IMG/VR virus record: IMGVR_UViG_3300020470_000868
Location: 48,458-112,457 of that record
Direction: 5' to 3' (one strand)
DNA length: 64,000 nt
Origin: a virus
Shown piece after piece: positions 25,672 through 35,100 of the stretch (the stretch's first letter is position 1; each line of letters begins with the position of its first letter). Position numbers and translations under genes: made by a program. Under the pieces are notes generated by a model. That model searched no databases. It was given only the letters and a program-made list of their open reading frames with translations, and was not told the DNA's origin.

Positions 25672-27207
25672 TTAGAACTCTACAACGATTTTGATGTCTT
25701 CAATTTGGTCGCCCGCCCTTGAGATTGCTCTCCTATTGTCTATGTAGATCACTTTTCCTGAGTCCTTTTTCACTTCTGGTTTGGCGTAACCAGATGTAAA
25801 TGACATACCTAAATCATATTCTGTGTTGTTTATAACACGTGTTGCTTCACCAGGAACTACAGGGAAGTTGATGTCAGGGTCAACAGATGTACCAGAACCC
25901 GAACCAACTATGGTGTTACCACCAGAAAACTCAACTTTGTTACCAGTAATCTCAGGGAATATACCATCAACTCTGTTTTGATAAAATTTCAAAACTTTAG
26001 TTATGGAGTTCCAAGAAACTACACGACCACGAGCAGTGACTTGTTGTCCACCCACAGTACGAGTTTGAGTTATGATTTCATCAGTATTAAATGATCCTGT
26101 GAAATCAGGAGAAAATATTACAGCGTTTGATGCTGACAAAGTAATCGCATCTGCTAATTCTTCTGTACCAAACTTAAATGGATTTAGAACTAGACCAATA
26201 CGACGATAATCATTATCAGTAGGGAAGTCTCCAGATCCCTCTGAGTATGTAAATTTGGTGTTAATCATAACTCGGAAACCACCTAACTCAATAGCAGGAG
26301 TAGATCCGTGACCACCTTTAGGTGGAATAATAACGTCAATAGCACCACCAGATCCTGTACCAGAACCAATACCATTAACTTCATCAACAATGATCTTACC
26401 GAAGGAATAATTAGATCCTCCAGATGTAACTGTTGCAGAAACAATACGACCACCATCTACAACGATAGAGATACGTCCACCAGTTCCATCTCCTCTTAGA
26501 GGGATGTTTTCATATGTACCATTGTTATATCCAGATCCAGATGATTGAATAACAACAGTATCAATTTCTCCTCCTACAGCATCTGACTGAACAGCAGTGT
26601 CAACTAACACAGGCATATAGTCTGCTGAGAAGAATTTTAGAACCTGCCCCACTGGGATGGTGTACATATACTTCCAACGATAACCATCAGCAGTGGTGAT
26701 AATAGAAGTAGAAGTGCCAGTGGGTTCGATCGTACTAGGTTTACCGTTCGGATCAGAGGGTGACGTTCCATTGTAGATACATTTGTAAACTTGATATGAA
26801 CTGTTAACAACATAGAAATCAGCATCATATAGTTTAGTAGCACCACTAGAAGCAGTCTTACTAGATGAATAGTCGTTACGATACATATCGTAAACATAAC
26901 CCAAACCACCAGTAGTTTGTTCTGGGGGTATCCAGTCAATACGACGTACAACTTGAATAGCGTCACTAGCAAGGACACGCTTCATAGAAATCATATCGTC
27001 ATATGCGTCTGAAAACTCTTGGAAAGAGTCTATAGGAGTTGGAGGATTATTCTCGTTATCCCATTCTTGAGGACGACCAATGAAAACATACAAACGGTCA
27101 CGATTTGCACCCGCAACGATGTCACTCTGAGTCGAATCTGGTCCCTCAAGTGATTTGATGAATTTTTCAGCGGTGAAAATTCTAAATTGATCGGTAAGTA
27201 ATGCCAT
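25672..27207 (-). CDS. 8: Baseplate wedge protein gp8 with a Gly-rich insertion
   Basis: Structural component of the baseplate wedge. The N-terminus (FRIFTAEKFIKSLEG, then RLYVFIGRPQEWDNE) and the motif IEP plus DGYRWKYMYTIPVGQVLKF match T4 gp8 (GDGYVWEYLFEIPPD in T4, as recalled). The C-terminus YIDNRRAISRAGDQIEDIKI parallels the T4 ending YMENRPPIIMAMDQTEEINI. At 511 aa it is much longer than T4 gp8 (334 aa). The extra length includes a Gly-rich block at about residues 215-305 (SGSGYNNGTYENIPLRGDG, then GSGGAIDVIIPPKGG), absent from T4 and closely similar to a segment of the 7028-aa protein. A perfect late promoter box lies 23 bases upstream. Confidence 0.93.
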   Translation of the reverse strand: MALLTDQFRIFTAEKFIKSLEGPDSTQSDIVAGANRDRLYVFIGRPQEWDNENNPPTPIDSFQEFSDAYDDMISMKRVLASDAIQVVRRIDWIPPEQTTGGLGYVYDMYRNDYSSSKTASSGATKLYDADFYVVNSSYQVYKCIYNGTSPSDPNGKPSTIEPTGTSTSIITTADGYRWKYMYTIPVGQVLKFFSADYMPVLVDTAVQSDAVGGEIDTVVIQSSGSGYNNGTYENIPLRGDGTGGRISIVVDGGRIVSATVTSGGSNYSFGKIIVDEVNGIGSGTGSGGAIDVIIPPKGGHGSTPAIELGGFRVMINTKFTYSEGSGDFPTDNDYRRIGLVLNPFKFGTEELADAITLSASNAVIFSPDFTGSFNTDEIITQTRTVGGQQVTARGRVVSWNSITKVLKFYQNRVDGIFPEITGNKVEFSGGNTIVGSGSGTSVDPDINFPVVPGEATRVINNTEYDLGMSFTSGYAKPEVKKDSGKVIYIDNRRAISRAGDQIEDIKIVVEF

Positions 27208-27229
27208 TGGATACTATGTACCTTCCTTT

Positions 27230-27237
27230 TATTTATA
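27230..27237 (-). promoter_or_regulatory. Perfect T4-like late promoter box for gp8
   Basis: TATAAATA on the minus strand in the 35-base gap before gp8, 23 bases from the ATG at 27207. AAGGAAGG follows, which may serve as a ribosome site. Confidence 0.75.
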
Positions 27238-27242
27238 GTAGT

Positions 27243-29114
27243 TTAGTCAGGTTCGTTTCTGATGTAGGATGGATAATTTATAAATTGGATAACACCTATA
27301 GCACCTGACGTACCTCCAGTGATATTTTCATTCTTATTCCAAAGATAATTTCCTGAGTTTGCAACTGGATTTATACAGACAAGTTTTTTTGTAGTCGCAT
27401 CCCAAGATTGGACTGTTGCTGTTACTCCACTTAAACTTCCTGTTACGGTTTCACCTTGAACAAAGTCATTAGTGTTATTCATAACACGGAAGATAAACTC
27501 AATAGTTGCTAAATGCAAATCACCATCACCTAAAGCACCTGCAACTGAGACAGTAGGAGATCTATTAGGAAGAGACGAATCTGTCATTTGGTCTCCAACT
27601 TGGAACAATGAAGTGTTTTGTCCACCTAATGTTTCCTCAATACCATATAGAGATGATGCAATACCACCATCAAGACTGATAGCATTTGCAAATTCTGTAT
27701 TAGTATTTACTAGATCAGGAATACCATCTCCTGCTCCTTGTAATTCGTCATCATCTTCAAATTTTTTATCTTGTATTAGACCAATAGGATCTGTTAACTG
27801 AACGATAGTATCACCTATAGAATCAACTAATACGTGTGGTTCAACACCAGTAGCACTAGATGATGCAACACCACCAACAAAATCAATAACTTGAGATATA
27901 GTATTTGATGATCCACCATCAATGAATGCTAGTTTATCAACTTCAAATACCAAATATAGTGCATTAATCTCAGGTCTCCAGTCATATACACGAGCAATTT
28001 TGTTACTTGAACTTTCAGATGTTCTTATAACACGATCACCTACATTAAATTTATATTGACTAACACCATCATTATCATCAGCAAGAGTATCTAGGGTTAC
28101 TTTTTGATCATATCTAAAATTAACAGCACGGTCACAACCAACAAAAGATGTAGGAGTTTTACCAGTATATCTGATAACTTCACTTCCAATTAATATTTTT
28201 CCTGATCCAGGATAAGGTGCAGTAGTCTCAACAAATATTGTTTGATCGGAAATACTTACATTATTAATAAGACCAGTTAAATTATATAAAAATGAGTTAA
28301 ATGCTTGTCTATTTCTAGACCTTTTGACTAAATCTGTATTTCTAGTAAAAAGAACTTGGGGTTCTGATGAGAAACCACCACCAGGATCTAAAACATCAAT
28401 AGAAACTATTGAACCTAAATCTACAGTAGCGATTGCTCTGGCACCACCTCCACCACCACCGTTGAGTAATATAACAGGAGGAGTTTGGAAATATTCACCT
28501 GCGTTTGATATATTTACTGCTTTAACAATACCAAATTCATCTACCTCTGCAACTCCAGTAGCACCTTGTCCACCTCCACCAGATACGATGATATTAATAT
28601 CACCATTTTCATAGTTAGATCCAGTATCTTCTAATGCTAAACCAGTTATTAATCCAGTAACAGGTCTAAGTTCAGCACCTGCACCACCTCCACCATCTAT
28701 TTCAGCAGTTGTGGCATCACTAAAATATTGATCCCCATTCGATAACATCTGAATATACTGAAGAGAACCTGCGGGTGCAGTCAATGTTCCATCAGGAGCA
28801 TATTGATCTTCGTCCCATAATATTGCTTTTGCAGCAGCACCATAACCATTACCACTTGTGTTTATCTTAATCCTGAGAGGATCATATCCTTCACCTGGAT
28901 CTAATACTTTTACAGCAGCAATTTGACCATTAGTAATTACAGGTTCAAGTATTGCTTCTCTTAATGGTGTTCCACAATTTCCAACTTTTAATTCTGGAGG
29001 GTCCCCTGCCACATAGCCAGTACCCCCATCATTAACAAATACGTCCTTGATACCGAACGTACTGTTAAAAATGGGTTCAATAACTGCTCCTGATCCTGGG
29101 ACTGTTCTTGCCAT
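27243..29114 (-). CDS. Gly-rich repeat virion protein (623 aa)
   Basis: A baseplate-region structural protein of unknown precise role. Residues 1-260 are an array of about six Gly-rich units (NDGGTGYVAGDPPELKV, DTGSNYENGDINIIVSGGGG, DPGGGFSSEPQVLF) with a GxGY turn every 35-45 residues. This is probably a beta-solenoid or chain of small beta domains. Residues near 290-335 (IFVETTAPYPGSGKILIGSE, then YTGK) form a module also seen in the 7028-aa protein. Near the C-terminus (FVQGETVTGSLSGVTATV, then SWDATTKKL) is the module shared with gp14 and gp8. It abuts the preceding gene (one-base overlap) and gp8 follows. Confidence 0.82.
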   Translation of the reverse strand: MARTVPGSGAVIEPIFNSTFGIKDVFVNDGGTGYVAGDPPELKVGNCGTPLREAILEPVITNGQIAAVKVLDPGEGYDPLRIKINTSGNGYGAAAKAILWDEDQYAPDGTLTAPAGSLQYIQMLSNGDQYFSDATTAEIDGGGGAGAELRPVTGLITGLALEDTGSNYENGDINIIVSGGGGQGATGVAEVDEFGIVKAVNISNAGEYFQTPPVILLNGGGGGGARAIATVDLGSIVSIDVLDPGGGFSSEPQVLFTRNTDLVKRSRNRQAFNSFLYNLTGLINNVSISDQTIFVETTAPYPGSGKILIGSEVIRYTGKTPTSFVGCDRAVNFRYDQKVTLDTLADDNDGVSQYKFNVGDRVIRTSESSSNKIARVYDWRPEINALYLVFEVDKLAFIDGGSSNTISQVIDFVGGVASSSATGVEPHVLVDSIGDTIVQLTDPIGLIQDKKFEDDDELQGAGDGIPDLVNTNTEFANAISLDGGIASSLYGIEETLGGQNTSLFQVGDQMTDSSLPNRSPTVSVAGALGDGDLHLATIEFIFRVMNNTNDFVQGETVTGSLSGVTATVQSWDATTKKLVCINPVANSGNYLWNKNENITGGTSGAIGVIQFINYPSYIRNEPD

Positions 29115-30793
29115 TACCTAATTTCTATAGTTCCATTCATAGATGAGTGGATTGTGCATTGATAATATAAAGTTGTAGGTGCATCAAAAGGAACTGTAAA
29201 TGACTGCATAGCAGTTTGTGATCCAGTAATACCTGTAGTATATGGAGTTCCTGAAAGACCAGTTGTAGACTGTATTCTTAGTGGATGAGATGATCCAGTA
29301 GTATTATTAAAATCGTATGTAAATCCACGATAAAGAATTATATTAGGATCTGTAGATCCTCCTGATGGTAATCCAGGTCCATTAACTGTATAGTTTGATT
29401 GTCCAACTGCACTGAATGTATATAAAATTGTTGGAGATGGTTTATATACAGTTGCATTATTATATCCTTTAATAACACTTGCTCCCGCAGGTGCACTAGA
29501 ACCTTGACGTTTGAATCCTCTATCAACGTCTTCAAAAGTTGTACCATCATTAGCAACCTGTAGTTCACCATTAGTATCAATTTTAATTTTTTTGGTACCA
29601 ATATGAATTTCAGTTCCTGTAGGAAGAACTAAGTTGTTACTTCCATCAAGCGATATTTTTTTAGTACCACCACTACCAAATCTTATCTCAGAGTTTTCTG
29701 GAACTTCTAAATTACCAGATCCGTCAAACTTAATAGACTTTGCAGCATCACCACCAAAACGAATATCTGTTCCTGTAGGTAAATCTAAATTGTTGTTTCC
29801 ATCAAACTTAAGTTCTTTAGCAGAACCTGGAGTACCAAAACGGATAGAACTTGAAGCAGGAAGTTCAAGAATACCATCAGTATCAAATGATATATCACCA
29901 AAACCAAACTTTAGTTTCTGTGCACCAAGATCTACAGCACCATCTTCTTGTTCAGTAATTAATTTATTTTTAGATGAAATCTTAATATCACCAGATACTG
30001 CTAGTTCTTGTGTTTGGTTAGCAGTTCCTGTAGCACTAACTGTAACAGTACCACGAGTAGCACCTGCTTCAGCAGTAAATGATGCAAATGTTGCTTCAAT
30101 TTTATTACCATTAACATCCTCAATTTCTAGAGGTGTTCCTACTTTCATCGCACTAAAACGTAAACGAAGACCCTCTTCTTCTGTAGAGTTTTCTGACGCT
30201 AATTTAGATGTAATAGTACGAGTAGCACCTGTGTCTATACTATGAACAGTATGTGCTTTTCTCTTTCTACGAGTAATTTCTTGATCAGATCCTATAGAAA
30301 TACCTGTATCATCCATCCAAATAGTAGAACTGGATAGATATAAATCCCTAAACTTAAGTGAGTTACTACCTAAGTCATATGTGTTGTCGGTGTTTGGTAG
30401 AAAATGAGTTGAGATAACAACGTTATTAGAACCATTGTTAGTCAAGTTAGTAATGGCATTGCCCCCACCGCCACCACTACCTTGTAAGTCATCACCAGGT
30501 TGGAATCTTGAGTTTGCTGTATTCCATTTTAGTACTTGACCATTTCCAATACCAGTCAAGTCAACATCAGTCAAATTAGATGATGCCAGATCTCCTTCTG
30601 TAAATACTGTTCCATTCCATTTAAGGACTTGGTTTGTTGATGGTGATCCAATACTAACTTGCAAATTAGTATTATCACCAAGTTGGGTGTATAACTCGTT
30701 AATTACGTTATTAAGTTTTATAGCACCGTCTCTGAGGGTATCTCCTGTACCATCATTTGCCGATACACCGACGTTTACATTCTGCTTAGCCAT
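29114..30793 (-). CDS. Fibre-like virion protein with cupredoxin-like C-terminus (559 aa)
   Basis: The N-terminus (NVGVSANDGTGDTLRDGAIK, then LNNVINELYTQLG) is a baseplate- or fibre-attachment motif that I recall from many cyanophage fibres. The centre has five copies of a 22-residue repeat (IRFG..KELKFDGNNNLDLPTGTD type), predicted beta-structured and trimeric. The last 100 residues look like a cupredoxin. A His is in FNNTTGSSHPLRI, and the end shows LYYQCTIHSSMNGTI, so His, Cys, His and Met are placed as in a type-1 copper site with the short Cys-x2-His-x2-Met loop of amicyanin. Copper binding is a prediction. A late promoter box CATAAATA lies 25 bases upstream. Confidence 0.83.
   Translation of the reverse strand: MAKQNVNVGVSANDGTGDTLRDGAIKLNNVINELYTQLGDNTNLQVSIGSPSTNQVLKWNGTVFTEGDLASSNLTDVDLTGIGNGQVLKWNTANSRFQPGDDLQGSGGGGGNAITNLTNNGSNNVVISTHFLPNTDNTYDLGSNSLKFRDLYLSSSTIWMDDTGISIGSDQEITRRKRKAHTVHSIDTGATRTITSKLASENSTEEEGLRLRFSAMKVGTPLEIEDVNGNKIEATFASFTAEAGATRGTVTVSATGTANQTQELAVSGDIKISSKNKLITEQEDGAVDLGAQKLKFGFGDISFDTDGILELPASSSIRFGTPGSAKELKFDGNNNLDLPTGTDIRFGGDAAKSIKFDGSGNLEVPENSEIRFGSGGTKKISLDGSNNLVLPTGTEIHIGTKKIKIDTNGELQVANDGTTFEDVDRGFKRQGSSAPAGASVIKGYNNATVYKPSPTILYTFSAVGQSNYTVNGPGLPSGGSTDPNIILYRGFTYDFNNTTGSSHPLRIQSTTGLSGTPYTTGITGSQTAMQSFTVPFDAPTTLYYQCTIHSSMNGTIEIR
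29556..29875 (-). repeat. 22-residue repeat array in the fibre-like protein
   Basis: About five units with the pattern LPxGTxIRFGxxxxKxIKFDGxGN, read from the encoded protein. The DNA units have diverged, so the array is protein-level rather than a perfect DNA repeat. Confidence 0.8.
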
Positions 30794-30817
30794 AGTAGGG
30801 GGTTTTTTCTACAGTTT

Positions 30818-30825
30818 TATTTATG
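30818..30825 (-). promoter_or_regulatory. T4-like late promoter box for the 559-aa gene
   Basis: CATAAATA on the minus strand, 25 bases before the ATG at 30793 and overlapping the end of the upstream gene. It matches NATAAATA. Confidence 0.55.
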
Positions 30826-32188
30826 TCATATCGAAGGAAGTTGTCGAATTATCCAGTGTAAAGTTCTGTATAGTAAAGTCAGGGTTGTTATTATCCCTGT
30901 CAAAATTAACTGGAGTCATATCGTATTTTCCAATACCACTGTCAAATTTGAGGATACTGGCATAATCTATAGTCGTTCCACTACCTGTTACAGTAAGGAT
31001 CGCCAAATTACTTATTAAAGGTGAGTTTTGTGCTTGAGTAGATGCACCAACTGGACCAGTCAACACACATCTATAACGATAACCTGTCATAAATGGTTGA
31101 GCATTTATATTCAGTGTTGCTGATGTATTACCAGTTAAGTTAGACCAAGCAAATCCACCATCTGTTGATACTTGCCACTGATATGCAATAGTATCATTTT
31201 GTGGTTGTATTTCTGCTAACAAACTAAACTGTTGAAGGTTTCCACTTTGAATAGTAGCGTTTGTTGGTTGATTTGTAATTACAAGAGTAGGGGGTTGATC
31301 GGGAGTATCGCCACCATCATCAGTAGGTGGTGCAGTTTGTGTAAAACCATCATTGGCAGGTACTACCATTGCCTCTTTCGAGGTCAAACCCATCATAAAA
31401 GGAAATACTGGATTTCCAGAATTATCTTCAGTAAGAAAGTATGCAAAAGTACCACTAGGATACTCAGGTGTTACACAATGTCTACCGTTATGTGTATCTA
31501 ACTTTCCTGTTCCACCAGTATATTCATAATCTTCCATAAACACACCTGCGGGGTATGTTGTATCATATGCAGGTCTTCCAGGTGCTTCTTGAGTTCTTAC
31601 TGTCCATCCAGAAGACATTCTGATTACAGGTGTAGTGTTATCATTAGCATCTGTATATCCATAAGGACCATACACAGGATAACCATCAAAACTATAACCT
31701 ATTATCTTAGAGTGACCATCAGGGTGTCTAATATTATCACCATTATATTGAGATGAACCATAGTAATCATTATATCCTGCCATCACTTGATTGGCATTCC
31801 AACAATCTATGAAGTCGCTGTCGTTATAACGGTACTGACCACTTGACTCAGGATACCCACCACAACTATCTTCTCCATAATTAACAGCAGAACCAATACC
31901 CGCTGCCACGTAGGAAAATCCTGACGGGGGCGACCCATCAGTTCCTGCACTAGGATTAAAGAAGACGACACCGTTTGCAGCAATACCAATAGCACCCAAA
32001 CCGACAACCCCAGAATCAGACGTGTTTGATCCACCTCTGTAAACAAAGTTGTGGTTGAAAGCATATGATGTAATTGTGTTTGAATTGTTAGCATTAGGAA
32101 AAGTTCCTGAGTTCACTGGAGATGGCAAACCATCGCCAGTTACTGTTAGGACATTATTGCTACTATTATAGGATCCATTTGCTGCCAT
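30821..32188 (-). CDS. YHYH-domain and Ig-like virion protein (455 aa)
   Basis: Residues 1-290 carry a YHYH-type domain. The diagnostic part is KIIGYSFDGYPVYGPYGY near residue 170, followed by EDYEYTGGTGKLDTHNGRHC and TPEYPSGTFAYFLTEDN. These correspond to the conserved aromatic/Gly core of that family (function unknown, often on secreted or surface proteins). Residues 300-400 form an Ig-like domain (ITNQPTNATIQSGNLQQFSL, then IAYQWQVSTDGGFAWSN and YRCVLTG). The C-terminal 50 residues look like a separate short segment. The gene starts eight bases after the 7028-aa gene, whose sequence contains the same two domain types. A surface-exposed baseplate or fibre role is inferred. Confidence 0.83.
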   Translation of the reverse strand: MAANGSYNSSNNVLTVTGDGLPSPVNSGTFPNANNSNTITSYAFNHNFVYRGGSNTSDSGVVGLGAIGIAANGVVFFNPSAGTDGSPPSGFSYVAAGIGSAVNYGEDSCGGYPESSGQYRYNDSDFIDCWNANQVMAGYNDYYGSSQYNGDNIRHPDGHSKIIGYSFDGYPVYGPYGYTDANDNTTPVIRMSSGWTVRTQEAPGRPAYDTTYPAGVFMEDYEYTGGTGKLDTHNGRHCVTPEYPSGTFAYFLTEDNSGNPVFPFMMGLTSKEAMVVPANDGFTQTAPPTDDGGDTPDQPPTLVITNQPTNATIQSGNLQQFSLLAEIQPQNDTIAYQWQVSTDGGFAWSNLTGNTSATLNINAQPFMTGYRYRCVLTGPVGASTQAQNSPLISNLAILTVTGSGTTIDYASILKFDSGIGKYDMTPVNFDRDNNNPDFTIQNFTLDNSTTSFDMT

Positions 32189-32196
32189 AAGAGTAT

Positions 32197-35100
32197 TTAG
32201 TCGTCGTCAAAGATTTGGGTAGGTGTGAAGGAACTGAGTGTTGTTGCACCGATGTTGACGGTAAGAACAGCAGCAGTTGATAGAACAGGGATTGCACCGT
32301 TAGATGTGATACCAACACGATATTCATCATTTGTATCTGCCTGTGTAGTAGCAGCAGTTGTATATGTAGAACTAATTGCTCCAGTGATATTGTTCCAACT
32401 TGATGTTCCATAATCTTTTTTCTGCCACTGATATGAAAGAGTTCCGTTGTTAACGTTAATTGCTGAACCCATATACTGATGATTACCACATACGTAATTA
32501 AGAGTAGCAGGAGCATCAGCAGCGACTGTAATGCTAACACTACGTGTTGTAGCAGCATTAAATCCCGCAGCATATGTTGCGTAGTCTGCAACTTGATTAC
32601 CGTTAAGACGATATACAACACCAGTCTCATATCTACTATTGCCACCATAAGCAGTAGCATCTTCACTAAAGTAAAGTGCGTGAGTAGCATTGGTAACATC
32701 GTTTTGATTAAACTGATATGTTGCTCCACGAACAAATACAAGTGTTGGTGCTTCAGTGCTTGAATTAAATTGACCACCAGTAAAGTTATAACCTTTTCCA
32801 GATCCTTGACCATAGTAAGGATGGTTAACAGACTTATCAGCAACATTAATTTGATAAGCAACAACATTAGATATTGTTACTTTTGCTGCAACTTGGAATG
32901 TAGCAGTCTGACCTTGGTTAACAGTAATATTTCTAGGTGATTCAGTTATTGTTATAAAGTTCTCTATGACTCCAGTACCACCTGTTACAGGTATGAAGTT
33001 AGGATCGTAAATATCAATACCACCATTTAATGCAGGTCCTGTAGGTCCTAAGAAATCATCTGCAACAGTTGTATTTGCAACAATAGTAGGTAATGAATAT
33101 CCTTGACCTGCGTTCTTAACATCAATTCTTGCTACACCAACAAGTGCCTTAATACGTCCACCAAATCCTGTTGAAGATATAACATCAACTTGTGGTCTTG
33201 TACTATAACCATCACCAGAGTTTGTTAATATCGCATTGGTAATACGTCCTTTTTCAATTTCAGCAAGTGCAGAAGCATTACGTCCTTTAACTGCTCCACC
33301 ATACTCAAATGTAATTAGAGAGTTAGATGATTCAATAAGAGCAACTGTTCTTGTTTCTTCCTCACCATCAATGATAAGTTCATCACCTGCTTCAATAGGT
33401 GGTACAACTGTTGCTGCAATAACGTCAACATCAGAACCAACATAAGAGAATGCAACGAAGGTTGAACCTGCACGAGGAACTTCAGAGAAGATAATTCTAG
33501 AACCAACAATTTCAAAACCAATTCCAGGTTCCTGTATAACACCATTTAACTGACAAATAATATTGTTCTCAGGTAAGATTGTATTTGATTGTACACCATC
33601 AGTTAAAGTCAATGAGTAGAACACTCCATTTAACTTTAAGTTGAATGAGTTACGTAATGAATCAAAGTCGAATGATATATCATCTAATTGTCTTAACTTA
33701 CCTTTATATACACCGTGGAAAGTTGATCCTATAGCAGGTGCTTCAGTAAACTGTATGTTATCTGAGAATGCTGTGAATGCGTAGTCAGCACCAGGTGGTT
33801 GTAAGATACCATTCACAAAGATCATCATATGTCCTGCGGGATCTGGGAAGTATTGTGTACCATTTCCTTGAGTTAGTTTAAATGCCTTTTGTACACCATC
33901 AAATCCTCTAAAGAATCTACGTACTCTACCTCTTAAAGATCTAGCAGATGAACAAGCACCTTTGAAACCATTGTCTCCAATAATTTGTGAGTTCTTCTGG
34001 AATGTTCCACTTGTTCCTTCTAAGTGGAGAACAGCACGAGTACCAAACTGTGTAATCTTAGCAATCTTACCGTATGCTGTTGTATCTGTTATTGTAACTG
34101 CTGCAACTCCTGTATATACGGATGGGAATAGAGTTCCAACTGGTACTTTAGCAAGTTGATATTGTGAATTACTTGCAATATCAGAAATAGTTACACCTTC
34201 TGGAGTTCCAGTTTCATTTGCAACAAATACGTAATTATTATTTGTATCAATCTCAGTAACAGTCACTGTCCAACCAATACTAATACCACCAGATTGAACC
34301 TGTAATACATCACCAACATTAAATGTATCAGTAACACCTGTATCAGTAATTAACTGAACATATGTAAGTCTTGTAATTTGTCTACCGTGTACATACTCAC
34401 CAAAATTAGGTAGAGTAACAAAAGATTCAATTTCAATAATTTGATCAGTAACAGATCCATAGATAACATCTTGGGGTTTAAACTCTCCAGTTACTGTGGT
34501 GATGTCGTAAGTGATTCTACCACTCTGATTATCAATTAGTGCACCGTTATTGTTTCTAACAATTAGAGCAGTTGCTTTAGATCCAGTATCTGTAGAGAAG
34601 AACTTATCAGTTGCAATAAATTCACCCTGACGGAAATTAACAAGAAGTCTATCGTGCTCATCAGCAAATGTACAAGTACCACCAGATGTAACACCTTCTA
34701 TAGTATCACCTGCTGTAAATGTTCCATTGTAATCAATCAACTTAATATATGTCTCGTTATCAGTAGCAAGAACCTTACCAGTATTTTGAGTAGCACCTTG
34801 AACAACAACTGTCTCACCATTCTGAATCTTGATTCCAGTTCCACCACCTTGTGCAGAGAATGTATTACAGGTCATATATTTTGCCTGATACATAATATCT
34901 GCTAAATTATCTTCCATACGAACTATCTGAGCAGTAGCACCAGATGTTCCACCGTAGATAACATCAGCAAGGTTGAAACCTGCTTTGATTGGTGTTGGTA
35001 CATCACGTGTTCCATAAGTTGTAGGTACACGATCTACACCTGGATCTACTTCAACAGCGAGTGTATGTAACTGTGATGCTAGACCTGGACTTAGATATAT

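Noticed and set aside
32194-32200. CTAAATA as a late promoter for the 455-aa gene
   Set aside because: It lies only six bases before the start codon, too close for a -10 element.
32166-32867. 233-codon frame overlapping the giant gene end
   Set aside because: Leucine/isoleucine-rich shadow of the Ig/cupredoxin region in another frame, with no coding signature.
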